Below, piece after piece: positions 49,733 to 58,707 of a DNA stretch of 64,000 nucleotides (within the stretch, counting starts at the first letter, position 1; the number at the start of each line of letters is the position of its first letter). A program made the translations under genes and the position numbers. The DNA comes from AP-15 sp963698995 (GTDB lineage: Bacteria > Pseudomonadota > Alphaproteobacteria > ATCC43930 > CGMCC-115725), in contig CAVOTD010000070.1 of NCBI GenBank assembly GCA_963698995.1, positions 1-64,000 on the forward strand, in the 5' to 3' direction. The notes under the pieces were generated by a model. That model had not been told where the DNA came from and made no database searches. It saw only the letters and a program-made list of their open reading frames with translations.

Positions 49733-52329
49733 GCGGCCAACGCGCCGTTCAGGGTGAGATGTTGGCTATCGTCCGGGATGAAGAAATAGCCACCGGGACC
49801 GGGGTCATAGCGATGGTCCGCGCAGGATTTCAGTGGAATTCCGCGGACGGAAGGCAGCTGGAGACCGAAGCGAACGTCGCGGATGGTCGATGCAAAACTG
49901 CCAGCTTCCGGCTGTGCGCTCGATGTCACCAGCGCCTGCGCCAGAAACTGGACCGGCGCGATCGCGGAGACCGGGGAAAAGCTCAAGCTCTGGACTGCCT
50001 CGACCCCCGGCACCGCCAAGCACACCGCATAAACCTGGCTGTCGTAGAATACCTGACCAATGGCGACAACATTGGCGCCGAACAGTCCCAGATCCGGATC
50101 GAGCAGCGCATCGTGCAAGGCGGCCCTGATCTTCACATCGTCGTATCTGGCGTCGCGCAGATAGGTCAGCGTCAAAGTCGCCTGCTGCTGATACGCCTGA
50201 GTGATGATAACGGGGCGATTTGGATCGGCCGCCCCGGTTATTGCCGCGCGGGCCGCCGTCACCGCGCCGCTGTCATCGCCGACCCAAATATTGACAGCCG
50301 GCCGTTGCGCAGCGGCATCGAAGGAAAATATCGCTTTGGCTCGCCTTACCCCAGGGGCGGCGGCGGCGATGACCTCGTAATCGTCGAGTGAGACTGCACG
50401 ATTGAAGGTCAGCACCGAGCGCGGCGCCAGTTGGCGCACCTTGTCGGGTGCATCGGCGTCGGCGCCGCCGCTCGGCGCCACCGGATTGCGGATCGATTTC
50501 AGCCCTGGCTGAGGCTGCAGGACGACAGTAAGTGTGCCGGGCGCCGGCGATTCGGCGCCGGCGCCATAACGGTAGCTGGCGACGATGTTGTTGACCCCGG
50601 TCGGCAGACGGCTGGCGAAAACGACATGCGTCTTGCCTTGCTCGTCTTCGCGCGTCATGAACGCCTCGACGCCTTCGAGCAGCCCGTAGAAGCTCGTCAC
50701 CTCGCGCCACTGGATGCCGTTGACCCAGACTTTGACGGTGCTGCTGTAGTCGTCGCCCGAGGCTGACGCGGTGTCTTGCAGGTAGGTTACCGGCGCGTTT
50801 TGCAGCGTGAAATCTTGGCCGAGGATTGCCGCATTGCCGCTGCCCAGCACCTCGTTTGCCACAGTCTTCCCGCGGGTTACCGGCAGCAGATTGAATAGCA
50901 TCCTGAGCGGCGGTGTCAGTGTCGGTGCTGCCGCGGGAAGATCGACCCGGCTGGCGCTCTCGACGGTCGCGGGCGATCCATCGCCATTGACGTCCTCGAC
51001 CAAAGCCGCCGTGCCGGGAGCAACCGGAAAGGATTGACCGGGCGGCGGTTGCAATGTCGCCGGGGAGGTCGCACCGGCGCCCCCGATCGTTGTGGCCGGC
51101 ACGTCGATCAATGTGCCGACGTCCCTCCAGCCGTAGCGCACGACCGACGTCGCCGCACTGCCGACGACGGTACCCGGCAGAGTGAAAGTCAGATAGGTGT
51201 GCGGTATCGGGATCGCGGGTATTTCGGTCGGTGGCGATGCAACCGGCGGCTGCGTAGGATCGCCTGGGTTGTTGGCATAATAAACCAGCTCCTGGTAGCC
51301 GGTGACACTGGCAGCGAACGGCGAATTGCCGCCCTGCGGCCGAGGATCGTCGATCACGATCGGGTCGCCCGCCGCGACCTGGCGGAAGATCGAGGCGAGA
51401 TGGACAAAGCCGGTATTGGCTTGCGGGCCGGAGCCGATGACCCCGGAAGGGGGCACCGGATATTGATAGAGTGCGGCCGTCCCGGTGCTTTTCAGCAGGC
51501 GGTACCCCGCCGCGGTTGCCGCGAAAACGCTGTCGCCACCGCGCGCGGTGATCGCGAAGGTGACAGCCGTGTTCTTGGCACCCGAGGGGTCCGGCCGTGC
51601 CGCAACCCCTTGCACCGCGCCGATCGCGTAGTTGCCGTCGGTTCCGGACCAGCCTTTTTCCAAAAGCAGCACCTGATCGCCCGCCTTCAACCCGCCCGCC
51701 GTGCCGGCGAGCAATACAGTCCCGCTTGCGCCCGCGCCCGCACCCCCCGGCGCAGGAGTGACGAGTGGCAACGACAGTGGCGGCGGGATCGCCGTCATTG
51801 TGTCCGGCGAGCCGATCCGCGTTGCCGCGGATAATTCGAATATTTGCGGCTGCTTCCCCGGTCCCGGCTTGCTCTGGATCTGGAGGCCTTGCGGGAGGGT
51901 CGATGGTTTGGCGGAATTGACGAGAGCCGCCAGCACCCCGGTTGCGCCGATCGCCGGGCGCGGGCGGTATCCCAAAAGGCGGATCAGGCGATTGACGCTC
52001 TCGGGCAGTTCAGCCGTCCGCAGATACGCCTCGGTAGCAATGCGCTCGTTGTAGAAAGTGAGGATATCGGCGAGATATGCCCACCATTCCATCATCTGCA
52101 GCGCCAGATCGCCGGCCGCCGTTGGCCGCCAGATCTGTTCGATGCGGCCATCGATGCGCTGTGTCAGCTCGTGTTCACCGTCGAGAGCCTGCAGCAGCGC
52201 GTGTCGAAAACCCGTATAATCGCCCGAGCGATAGGCAATGACGCTGCGCCCCGGCGGATTGAAGACGACGCTCGGGCTCAAAATAGCTCCGCAGGGGCAA
52301 ATCGGCGCCGTGTTGCCGCCGTTGCTCAT
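49729..52329 (-). CDS. Baseplate J-like wedge protein (second copy; TIGR02243/Afp12-like)
   Basis: An 866-residue baseplate protein. The N-terminal helical part has RSGDYTGFRHALLQALDG, then ALQMMEWWAYLADILTFYNERIA and LPESVNRLIRLLGYRPRPA. The C-terminal baseplate-J fold has RQLAPRSVLTFNRAVSLDDY, ITQAYQQQATLTLTYLRDA and VFYDSQVYAVCLAVPGVEAV. Several Pro/Gly-rich loops are inserted between strands. It forms the wedge ring with the paralogue encoded just upstream, overlapping it by 4 bp, as Afp11/Afp12 do in the Serratia antifeeding prophage. Confidence 0.9.
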   Translation of the reverse strand: MSNGGNTAPICPCGAILSPSVVFNPPGRSVIAYRSGDYTGFRHALLQALDGEHELTQRIDGRIEQIWRPTAAGDLALQMMEWWAYLADILTFYNERIATEAYLRTAELPESVNRLIRLLGYRPRPAIGATGVLAALVNSAKPSTLPQGLQIQSKPGPGKQPQIFELSAATRIGSPDTMTAIPPPLSLPLVTPAPGGAGAGASGTVLLAGTAGGLKAGDQVLLLEKGWSGTDGNYAIGAVQGVAARPDPSGAKNTAVTFAITARGGDSVFAATAAGYRLLKSTGTAALYQYPVPPSGVIGSGPQANTGFVHLASIFRQVAAGDPIVIDDPRPQGGNSPFAASVTGYQELVYYANNPGDPTQPPVASPPTEIPAIPIPHTYLTFTLPGTVVGSAATSVVRYGWRDVGTLIDVPATTIGGAGATSPATLQPPPGQSFPVAPGTAALVEDVNGDGSPATVESASRVDLPAAAPTLTPPLRMLFNLLPVTRGKTVANEVLGSGNAAILGQDFTLQNAPVTYLQDTASASGDDYSSTVKVWVNGIQWREVTSFYGLLEGVEAFMTREDEQGKTHVVFASRLPTGVNNIVASYRYGAGAESPAPGTLTVVLQPQPGLKSIRNPVAPSGGADADAPDKVRQLAPRSVLTFNRAVSLDDYEVIAAAAPGVRRAKAIFSFDAAAQRPAVNIWVGDDSGAVTAARAAITGAADPNRPVIITQAYQQQATLTLTYLRDARYDDVKIRAALHDALLDPDLGLFGANVVAIGQVFYDSQVYAVCLAVPGVEAVQSLSFSPVSAIAPVQFLAQALVTSSAQPEAGSFASTIRDVRFGLQLPSVRGIPLKSCADHRYDPGPGGYFFIPDDSQHLTLNGALAA

Positions 52330-54821
52330 TTCCCACCCATTACGTTGACGCTGATGGCGCCGCGTTCGGGCGTGCTTAAATCATTGTCGCAGCGAATGAT
52401 CTGATCGGCGCCGACATTGACTACATCGGGCATCTCCACCAATCCAATGGTGCGGCCGCGCACTCGCAATTTGACGCACAACACGCCGGCAACTCCCGGA
52501 GCGTGCTGAATTGCGGCCTCGAGCGCGCTGCGCTGCAATGGCTGACCAAAGGTGAAGTTATCGGCGCGGAAGAAGCCGCCGGGCTGAGCGGCGTCAAGCG
52601 CCGCTTTGACCCCTGCCGCGACATCCCCCTGGAAGGCGCCGGCCTCGGCGCAGAGGTCGATCGCCAGATCGATTGACACAAACCTTGGATCCGGCACGTA
52701 GGATTCGTATCCGGCCAGGCGATAGCGATCGAGCAGGTCGATCAGCTCGGTGCACTGAGCAACCGGGATCTGCTCGCTGCCGCGCGGATCGGGCGTCGTG
52801 AAGACCGTGAGCCAGCTTCCGGTCCAACGAAAGACAGTGCCGGCCCGTTGCACCCAAGGCAGGGTTTGCGCCGCGGCTTCGTAATCGGCAGGGATCACCG
52901 CGCGAAACTGCTGGGCGCGAAAAGCTTCCGGCGCAAACTGCCGCACGGCATCGAGCGGCTCCGGATCCGCACCGCCGGAAGCCGGCAACGGATTGGTCAC
53001 CGCTACCGCGCCGCTTGTTGCCACCGCGGCGGGATCGAGGCGGGTGATCGCGCCGCTTGCTACATTGCCCTCCGCACCGATGCCCGTGCGGTAGGACAGA
53101 GTGAACTGAGCACCGTCGTCCGGCGTCTCGCCAAAACCATTGCAGCCGAAGCGGATCGTGTCGCCGGCATCGCCGTCATACTCGTACTGTGTCGAGCCGT
53201 CGGCATTGCGTTGGATCGGCCGAAAGCGGGCCGCGTCGAGGGTGTAGGCGGTATCGAATTCCTCGGCGTCAAGGATCTCGCGAAACCAGCTCCATATGAC
53301 GGGCCGGGTGGAGGGAGGTTTCTCCACAAGGAGGATTTCGGGAACCGGCAGCACCGTCCCGTCGGGTGCGCTCTGCGGCAGCCAGGCGAGAGGCGCATTG
53401 GCTAATGTATAGAGCTGCAGCGGCGAGATCGCGCCCGGCGTGCCGGCGGCGAGCGTCGCGCGCGGGCCGGTGCGCACGATCGTCGGTGGTGTGGTCAGGG
53501 TGCCGGTCGAGACGATAAAAGGTTCATTCGAGATGGTCCTACCTTGCGTCGCCGGAACGATATTCCCTGCGACCGTGGTGCGCGTCAGGTCGCGGTCGGC
53601 AAGAAGCGCATCTTCGGCGCGCCAGGCGATCCTGGTCACGGCGGTCGGCGCCATTGGCGCCGGCGGTGAAATCGGGCACGTAAAGTAAGGCGGTTGGGCG
53701 GCGGCGGGATCGACCGGCCGCGTGAACAGCTGGTCGCACTCTTCGGTGGCCCAGCCTCCGCCGGCGTCGCCCACCCCGAGCAATTGTACGATCTGCCGCA
53801 TCGGCAAGTCTGCCGTGGTCTCGGCCTTTGTTTCGATCAGCAGATTCTGGCCGGGTCGGAACTCATAGCCGTGTCCCAGAACATACATTTGCGTCGCCCC
53901 GGCCTTGAGACAACGCTCGGTATCGTCAAACCAGTAAGGATAAATCCGTTCGGAATTCCACAACGCGTTGGCGGGAGAGGACGAGTCGCGCGGCGTGCCA
54001 GTCATTGGGTCGACCGGGCGGCTCGCAAGGCCTGTCCCGGTTTCGAAGGGGATCGGGGTAGCGTCGGGGCCTTGCGCGCTGACGGCAATGCCGTGCTTGA
54101 TTTCGGTGATACCCGGCGTGACGTCGAATTGCAGCATCACGGTCGCCGAGACGTTCGGCCCGGGCTCGTAATCGACGAGACGCGCATGCCGCACCACCGA
54201 ACGCCGCTGTGTCGCCGTTGCCAGCGCCGCCTCGGCCGCAATGCGGTCTTGGGTATAGCTGAGATCGTCCGCGACGGCACTCAGCGCCTCCATGAACATC
54301 ACGCCGAAATCGGCCTCGGAACGCTCCTGCCATTGCGGATAGCGCAATGCCGAGAAATCGAGCAGCGCTTGGCGGAAGCTCAGAAAATCTTTGGCAAGAT
54401 AGTCGATCGGCGGCACGTCTGCGGTAATCGGCGGACAGGGCGGCGGCGATATCTTGCAATCGAGATCCGACGGGCAAAGCGCCTTGAACGAGAACGGCGC
54501 CTGGTCGAAGAACGGATCGAGGACCGGGCTGCGGACGGTCAGCGTATAAGTCGAGAAATCGCCCGGTGCGGCGACGCGTAGCCGCAGGATCAGATGCCCC
54601 TCGTCAAACCCCCAATCGGCGGCGGAGATCGGCTGCACGGCGACCGTGGGAATCGTCTCGCCGCCCGCGATCGTCGGCGGCGACGACAGTGACCCGACCG
54701 GCACGCCGTTGAGGAAATGAACGATCAGCCGGGTCTGCGTCGAATTGGCAATCTCGACAAAATCAATGCCGTTGAACGATGTCGATGCCAGGATGGCGGC
54801 GCGGCGGTCCTTCGCGTCCAT
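52326..54821 (-). CDS. Baseplate J-like wedge protein (first copy; Afp11-like)
   Basis: An 831-residue protein with an N-terminal beta domain and then the wedge core: DYLAKDFLSFRQALLDFSAL, FGVMFMEALSAVADDLSYTQDRIA (two motifs) and ATQRRSVVRHARLVDYEPG. The J-type C-terminal part has VRQFAPEAFRAQQFRAVIPADY and FVSIDLAIDLCAEAGAF. It contains three SPP inserts. It starts 1 bp after gp25 ends and overlaps the next baseplate gene by 4 bp, so the wedge proteins are translationally coupled. Confidence 0.9.
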   Translation of the reverse strand: MDAKDRRAAILASTSFNGIDFVEIANSTQTRLIVHFLNGVPVGSLSSPPTIAGGETIPTVAVQPISAADWGFDEGHLILRLRVAAPGDFSTYTLTVRSPVLDPFFDQAPFSFKALCPSDLDCKISPPPCPPITADVPPIDYLAKDFLSFRQALLDFSALRYPQWQERSEADFGVMFMEALSAVADDLSYTQDRIAAEAALATATQRRSVVRHARLVDYEPGPNVSATVMLQFDVTPGITEIKHGIAVSAQGPDATPIPFETGTGLASRPVDPMTGTPRDSSSPANALWNSERIYPYWFDDTERCLKAGATQMYVLGHGYEFRPGQNLLIETKAETTADLPMRQIVQLLGVGDAGGGWATEECDQLFTRPVDPAAAQPPYFTCPISPPAPMAPTAVTRIAWRAEDALLADRDLTRTTVAGNIVPATQGRTISNEPFIVSTGTLTTPPTIVRTGPRATLAAGTPGAISPLQLYTLANAPLAWLPQSAPDGTVLPVPEILLVEKPPSTRPVIWSWFREILDAEEFDTAYTLDAARFRPIQRNADGSTQYEYDGDAGDTIRFGCNGFGETPDDGAQFTLSYRTGIGAEGNVASGAITRLDPAAVATSGAVAVTNPLPASGGADPEPLDAVRQFAPEAFRAQQFRAVIPADYEAAAQTLPWVQRAGTVFRWTGSWLTVFTTPDPRGSEQIPVAQCTELIDLLDRYRLAGYESYVPDPRFVSIDLAIDLCAEAGAFQGDVAAGVKAALDAAQPGGFFRADNFTFGQPLQRSALEAAIQHAPGVAGVLCVKLRVRGRTIGLVEMPDVVNVGADQIIRCDNDLSTPERGAISVNVMGGK

Positions 54822-54822
54822 T

Positions 54823-55200
54823 TCAGGAGACCACGATCTCGGTCTGCTGCTGGGATTGGGTTTCGAGCAGCACGTATTGGATCTGGACCAGTAGTTGCGA
54901 CTGATCGCCGTCCGGACCGTCGGTCACCGTCACGCTGACCACTTGGATTTGGCCGGCGAGCCATCGGCTGAGGCTCTGCTGAATCATCAGCTGGGTGGTC
55001 GCTTGCAGCGCCTCGGAATTGGGCGCGAACAGCAATTGTCGCAGCCCGCAACCAAATTCCGGCAAGTCGGCCCGCTCGCCCGGGGTGGTCAACAGGATTT
55101 GGCGGATCATTTCGTCGACATGCCGGCCATACGGCGATTGCGCGGCCTGCCCCGAGGCCGGATCGATGCGGAACGGAAAGGCGTAATCGGTCCGCGCCAT
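54823..55200 (-). CDS. GPW/gp25-family baseplate wedge protein
   Basis: A 125-residue gp25-like protein with the family core SPYGRHVDEMIRQILLTTPGER and FGCGLRQLLFAPNSE; the Glu in GERADLPEFGCG is the conserved feature of the fold. It binds the sheath-proximal end of the baseplate and triggers sheath polymerisation in T4, T6SS and eCIS. The ATG at 55200 matches the family start. It is the smallest core baseplate gene, between the PAAR-like and J-like genes. Confidence 0.92.
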   Translation of the reverse strand: MARTDYAFPFRIDPASGQAAQSPYGRHVDEMIRQILLTTPGERADLPEFGCGLRQLLFAPNSEALQATTQLMIQQSLSRWLAGQIQVVSVTVTDGPDGDQSQLLVQIQYVLLETQSQQQTEIVVS

Positions 55201-55211
55201 CGCGACACTTT

Positions 55212-55541
55212 CTAGAGGCCGGAAACTTGCGGCTGGGTCAGGAGGATCAGCACTGCGCCTTGCACTGCCTGATCGGCCGCAACGCAAAAGCCGACACTCG
55301 CCTCGGTCAACGTGAAATCGCCGAGCGCTTGGCTCTGCAGCGCCGGCTGCACCCACTGGACCTGGACACAGGGATGTGGCACGAGGCCAAGGATGAACGG
55401 GCAACCGGCAATCACGAACGTATCCGATTGGCGCAACGCAAAGTCACCCGCCAGCTTGGTGCGCGTGTTCGTGGTAATCGCCTGCACCTGCCCGCCATGC
55501 GGGCACATCATGACGCTCGAACTATTGAGCAGGCCGGGCAT
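55212..55541 (-). CDS. PAAR-like spike-tip protein
   Basis: A 109-residue protein, MPGLLNSSSVMMCPHGGQVQ onward. It carries Cys13, His15, Cys47, His56 and Cys58 in CPHG, AGCPF and PHPCVQ, a set of possible zinc ligands like those that cap PAAR spikes. The fold is otherwise beta-rich (LRQSDTFVIAG, VQWVQPALQSQALGDFTL). It lies between the gp5-like spike and gp25, the position of Pvc10/Afp10. It would sharpen the spike and could carry cargo. Confidence 0.82.
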   Translation of the reverse strand: MPGLLNSSSVMMCPHGGQVQAITTNTRTKLAGDFALRQSDTFVIAGCPFILGLVPHPCVQVQWVQPALQSQALGDFTLTEASVGFCVAADQAVQGAVLILLTQPQVSGL

Positions 55542-55610
55542 TCGGTTCTCCCCGTGACCGTTTAAAATGCAGGTTAGAATGCGGGCTGGCCGCGTCCCAG
55601 CAGGTATGCG

Positions 55611-56120
55611 TTACAGCACCTCCAAAGCACCCTCGTTGACATTCACCTCGGTATCGTCAATGACGATCTTGTTGGCACCACGCTCCAATGTGATCCCGTC
55701 CGAGGCGAGCGTGACGCTGTTCTGGTTCTGATCGGAGATCGTGATCGTTTCGCCGTCGTCGTCGAGCAGGATCTTGTGGCCCGATTTGGTGACGATCGCC
55801 TTGACCGTTGGAGTGGCGTCCGACGGCAACTCGCCGTCGCGCCAATAACAGCCGGTCCAGATCGGGTAAGAGACGTCGCCCGCCTCGAACTCGATCCACA
55901 CCCCGGAGCCGACCTCGGGCAGAAAGGCCATGCCGAGATTGCTGCCGGCAAACGGCACACAAAGTTGGCACCAGCCAGTCGGTTGATCGGCCAGCACCGC
56001 GGGGACCTTGGCCTTGATCCTGAGCGTGCTGGTGTCGACCTCGGTGACGGTGCCGCGATACTTGCCGAAGAACCGGTTGCGGAGCCGATCCAGCACATCC
56101 ATCAGAGCTTGCTCGTCCAT
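55611..56120 (-). CDS. gp5/VgrG C-terminal-type spike protein (OB-fold + short beta-helix)
   Basis: A 169-residue protein. Residues about 20-100 form the OB fold of gp5/VgrG (GKYRGTVTEVDTSTLRIKAK, then LPEVGSGVWIEFEAGDVSYP and IWTGCYW). The last ~55 residues have the repeated strand pattern of a spike beta-helix (GHKILLDDDGETITISDQNQ, VTLASDGITLERG, NKIVIDDTEVNVNEG). It is the spike proper and trimerises under the PAAR-like tip. In most VgrG proteins this is fused to the gpD-like part, which here is a separate gene 17 bp upstream. Confidence 0.9.
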   Translation of the reverse strand: MDEQALMDVLDRLRNRFFGKYRGTVTEVDTSTLRIKAKVPAVLADQPTGWCQLCVPFAGSNLGMAFLPEVGSGVWIEFEAGDVSYPIWTGCYWRDGELPSDATPTVKAIVTKSGHKILLDDDGETITISDQNQNSVTLASDGITLERGANKIVIDDTEVNVNEGALEVL

Positions 56121-56137
56121 CGTCCGCCTCGCGATCG

Positions 56138-57358
56138 CTAGAGCGCGCCGACCAGTGCCGCGAGCCCGCCCGCGCCACCGGTTGACGCCGGGCCGACCGC
56201 ATTGCGCACGAGCATGAATTTCATCACATGGGAGTCTTGACCAATTGCGTGCCGCACGCTCCACACCAGATAGCGGCCCGAATGAAGTGCACCGAGCCCG
56301 GCAATCGCGACGATCATGCCGGCGCGCAAAACGACACCGAGCCGCTCAACGTCGGCCTCGCCCTCGCAACGCACAAACCAGGTCGATTCGCGCAGCAGCG
56401 AGCGCGCTCGCAGTGCGAGTTCCCCGCCATCATCGACCGGCGCCGCCAGCAGCACCGTCATCGGTTTTCCGGTAAAATCCGCCAGGCTGCGGTCGGCGAG
56501 CGGTGGCAGGCCGGTATCGGATGTATCGGCCGAGACGCCATCGGGATCGGCATCGGTAAACAGCGCCTGTCGGGCCACGACCGCGGTTGGCCGCGTCGCG
56601 TCCCAATCGATATCAAGGCTGCTGACCGTCCAGTTCTGCGGATCATTCAAAGTCAGGGTGACGACGGGATCGCCGTCCAGCTTGGGCTTGGCGAAATAGC
56701 CGATGCGCGCGCCCGGCTTGTCGGCACAATAGACCCGGCAGAACTTGCCGTTGCGGCGCGCCAGGGTGCGCAGGAACTGAATGTCCGATCCGCGCTGCAT
56801 CAGGCTGTGGCCCGCTTCGGTATGCGACGGCGAGTCGTCGGCCGTATTCTCGTCGGCCGGCGTGATCCCGTAATCGCGATCGCCGAAGATCGCATTGGCG
56901 ACGTCGGCGTCGGTCATGTCGATCCATTCTTTGACCTTCTCGGTCAGGTTCATCAGCCAGGACGCGTCCTGCCCCCAAACGGACAGCGTCGAATTGGTGA
57001 TGCCGGTCTCGAGATGGACCTTGTGCGACAGCACATAGCCGTCAAAGATGCACTGCGCTCCCGATCCCTTCGCGGGACCGGCGCCAAAGGCTGAGGCGAC
57101 TGCGGCCGCGGCGCCGCCGACGACGTCCGATGCGCCGGCGCCGCCCGGCGTTGCGACCACCGCGATGTTGGCAAGCGGTGCAAATTTTCCGTCGGAAACA
57201 TAGACCAGATCGCCGTCGCTGGAACGGGCGATCGGCAGGGTAAGCTGCACCGCTCCCGGCTGATCGAGACTCTCCTCGACTTCCAGCGAAGAGATAACGG
57301 TATAGAGAGCCGCATCGGCTGGCTGTCCGTTGAGGACGATCTGGTAGGTGCCCGGCAT
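56138..57358 (-). CDS. gpD-like (VgrG N-terminal-type) hub protein
   Basis: A 406-residue protein equivalent to the gp27-like hub half of VgrG. It has YQIVLNGQPADAALYTVISSLEVEES (in parts), FDGYVLSHKVHLETGITNS, LSVWGQDASWLMNLTEKV, ANAIFGDRDYGITP, SDIQFLRTLARRNGKFC and YLVWSVRHAIGQDSHVMKF. It forms the trimeric hub that adapts the 6-fold tube to the 3-fold spike. The start at 57358 overlaps the stop of the LysM/gpX-like gene (TAATG). The much longer open frame upstream is not coding. Confidence 0.9.
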   Translation of the reverse strand: MPGTYQIVLNGQPADAALYTVISSLEVEESLDQPGAVQLTLPIARSSDGDLVYVSDGKFAPLANIAVVATPGGAGASDVVGGAAAAVASAFGAGPAKGSGAQCIFDGYVLSHKVHLETGITNSTLSVWGQDASWLMNLTEKVKEWIDMTDADVANAIFGDRDYGITPADENTADDSPSHTEAGHSLMQRGSDIQFLRTLARRNGKFCRVYCADKPGARIGYFAKPKLDGDPVVTLTLNDPQNWTVSSLDIDWDATRPTAVVARQALFTDADPDGVSADTSDTGLPPLADRSLADFTGKPMTVLLAAPVDDGGELALRARSLLRESTWFVRCEGEADVERLGVVLRAGMIVAIAGLGALHSGRYLVWSVRHAIGQDSHVMKFMLVRNAVGPASTGGAGGLAALVGAL

Positions 57359-57642
57359 TAGCCTCTCACTGGAGCGTCGAGCGGAATGCCGACCAGATCG
57401 CGATTGGCCAGCGCATCGGGCACGACCGCATTGTTGGCGTCGCACAACCGCCAGAACGCCGTGGCGTCGGCAAGAAAGCGGTTGGCGATCAGGTCCAGGC
57501 GCTGACCGGTGGCGCGCCGGAAAAACCCCAGCACCACCGGAGGCCCGGGAAGCGGCAGCCGCGTCACTTGAACGACGCTGCCGTCCGCGCGGCTCTTCTG
57601 ATAGCGCGTCAAGGCGGCATAGCGGCTGCCGGGAAAGAACAC
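57358..57642 (-). CDS. Small LysM/gpX-like baseplate protein
   Basis: A 94-residue protein with a single LysM-like module: RATGQRLDLIANRFLADATAFWRLCDAN, shown here as RATGQRLDLIANRF and ATAFWRLCDAN. It matches the tail protein X/gp53-type adaptor found in contractile tails. It would clamp hub and wedges rather than bind peptidoglycan. It overlaps the hub gene by one base and follows the tube-family adaptor gene by 9 bp. Confidence 0.82.
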   Translation of the reverse strand: MFFPGSRYAALTRYQKSRADGSVVQVTRLPLPGPPVVLGFFRRATGQRLDLIANRFLADATAFWRLCDANNAVVPDALANRDLVGIPLDAPVRG

Positions 57643-57651
57643 GGCGTCCTC

Positions 57652-58386
57652 CTAAAACGGTGTCGGCAGCATGCCGATGATCGAGGCGGCGGCGTCGCCG
57701 AGATTGAGCGCCGCCTGGGCCTGGCGCAGCCCTTGTGTGTAGACATAGGCGATATTCGCCAAGATCTTCATCGGCCCCTCGATCGTCACGAGTTCGTCGG
57801 GCGTCAGCACGCGCAAGGTCAATTGCGCCTCGGCATGAATCGGATGAAGCCCCGCATCGTAGAGCCGCTCGGTGACGTTCAGCTGGGTGACGCGCACCGG
57901 GACGATGCGCTGCACGCCCCACACGAACAGCACGACTGGGACCTGCAAACGCGGCACCGACGAATCGCTGGGTTTCGCTCCTGACACGCTGACGTTGAGC
58001 CCACTGGCCGACACCGACGCGGACACCGTCCCGAGCAACCCGGCTCCGGTCGATTGCAGCGGGTATTGCAGCATCTCGAGCGCCGCCAGACGGGTGTAAA
58101 GGCCGAAATTCGTCGCGAGACCGGCCGCAACTGGGTTCTTGTCGGCGTCGGCGATCTCGTCATTGGCGTCCATGATCAGGGTAAAGCCGAAGCTCTCGCC
58201 GGGCAGCCCTTTGACCGCCAACGGATCGCCGCCGCCCTTTTGATCCGGTGACGGCGCTGCCGCCGAGGCGGTCCAATTATGAGTGATGGTCTCGGGGTTG
58301 ATTTGAAACACCGTGACATTGGGCACTGCGCCGATAAAGGTCGGCATGAACGAGACCAGCGCACCCTTCAAAAAGCCGGCAGCCAT
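57652..58386 (-). CDS. CIS tube-family hub/adaptor protein (Afp7/Pvc7-like)
   Basis: A 244-residue protein. The N-terminal part resembles the CIS_tube domain: VTVFQINPETITHNWTAS, then PGESFGFTLIMDANDEIAD. The C-terminal part has VVLFVWGVQRIVPVRVTQLNV and ERLYDAGLHPIHAEAQLTLRVLT. In Afp and PVC the equivalent protein joins the inner tube to the hub and often carries a LysM; here the LysM is encoded separately in the next gene. It starts 4 bp before the end of the out-of-phase reading of the small upstream gene. Confidence 0.85.
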   Translation of the reverse strand: MAAGFLKGALVSFMPTFIGAVPNVTVFQINPETITHNWTASAAAPSPDQKGGGDPLAVKGLPGESFGFTLIMDANDEIADADKNPVAAGLATNFGLYTRLAALEMLQYPLQSTGAGLLGTVSASVSASGLNVSVSGAKPSDSSVPRLQVPVVLFVWGVQRIVPVRVTQLNVTERLYDAGLHPIHAEAQLTLRVLTPDELVTIEGPMKILANIAYVYTQGLRQAQAALNLGDAAASIIGMLPTPF

Positions 58387-58455
58387 CGCTTCAGTGACCC
58401 CGCCCGGTTAATTGCCCGTGGAACAGCAGGTGCCTCCTCCCGCCGATGACGGCTG

Positions 58456-58693
58456 CTAAATTGCGCGGCGCAATTGGCGCAACGTCTGATCGACGATCCG
58501 ACGCGCCAGATCCGACAAATCGCCGCGCTGTCCGGTCAAGGCGCGCACCTCGAGTTGCGGTATGTCGCCTGCTTCCGGGATCGCCTCCGGCTTCCGCCAG
58601 CTGAGCGGCAATGCGCAATGCAAGGTCACGGCCCTGAGCCTCCGAAAGCTCGGGGGCGCGAACAATCAGGCGATCGATGCGCAAGCCCGTCAT
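58456..58693 (-). CDS. Small eCIS protein, broken by a one-base shift
   Basis: The first frame begins MTGLRIDRLIVRAPELSEAQ and continues GRDLALRIAAQLAEA. A second frame continues PEAGDIPQLEVRALTGQRGD and LARRIVDQTLRQLRR and stops at 58456. Deleting one base of the CCGG at 58587-58590 joins them into a ~78-residue protein. Small proteins of this size at this locus position are common in eCIS clusters (for example DUF5908-like), but the function is unknown. Without correction the first frame runs out of phase to 58391. A sequencing error and a real mutation are both possible. Confidence 0.6.
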
Positions 58694-58707
58694 CCCGTAT
58701 TCTCCAC

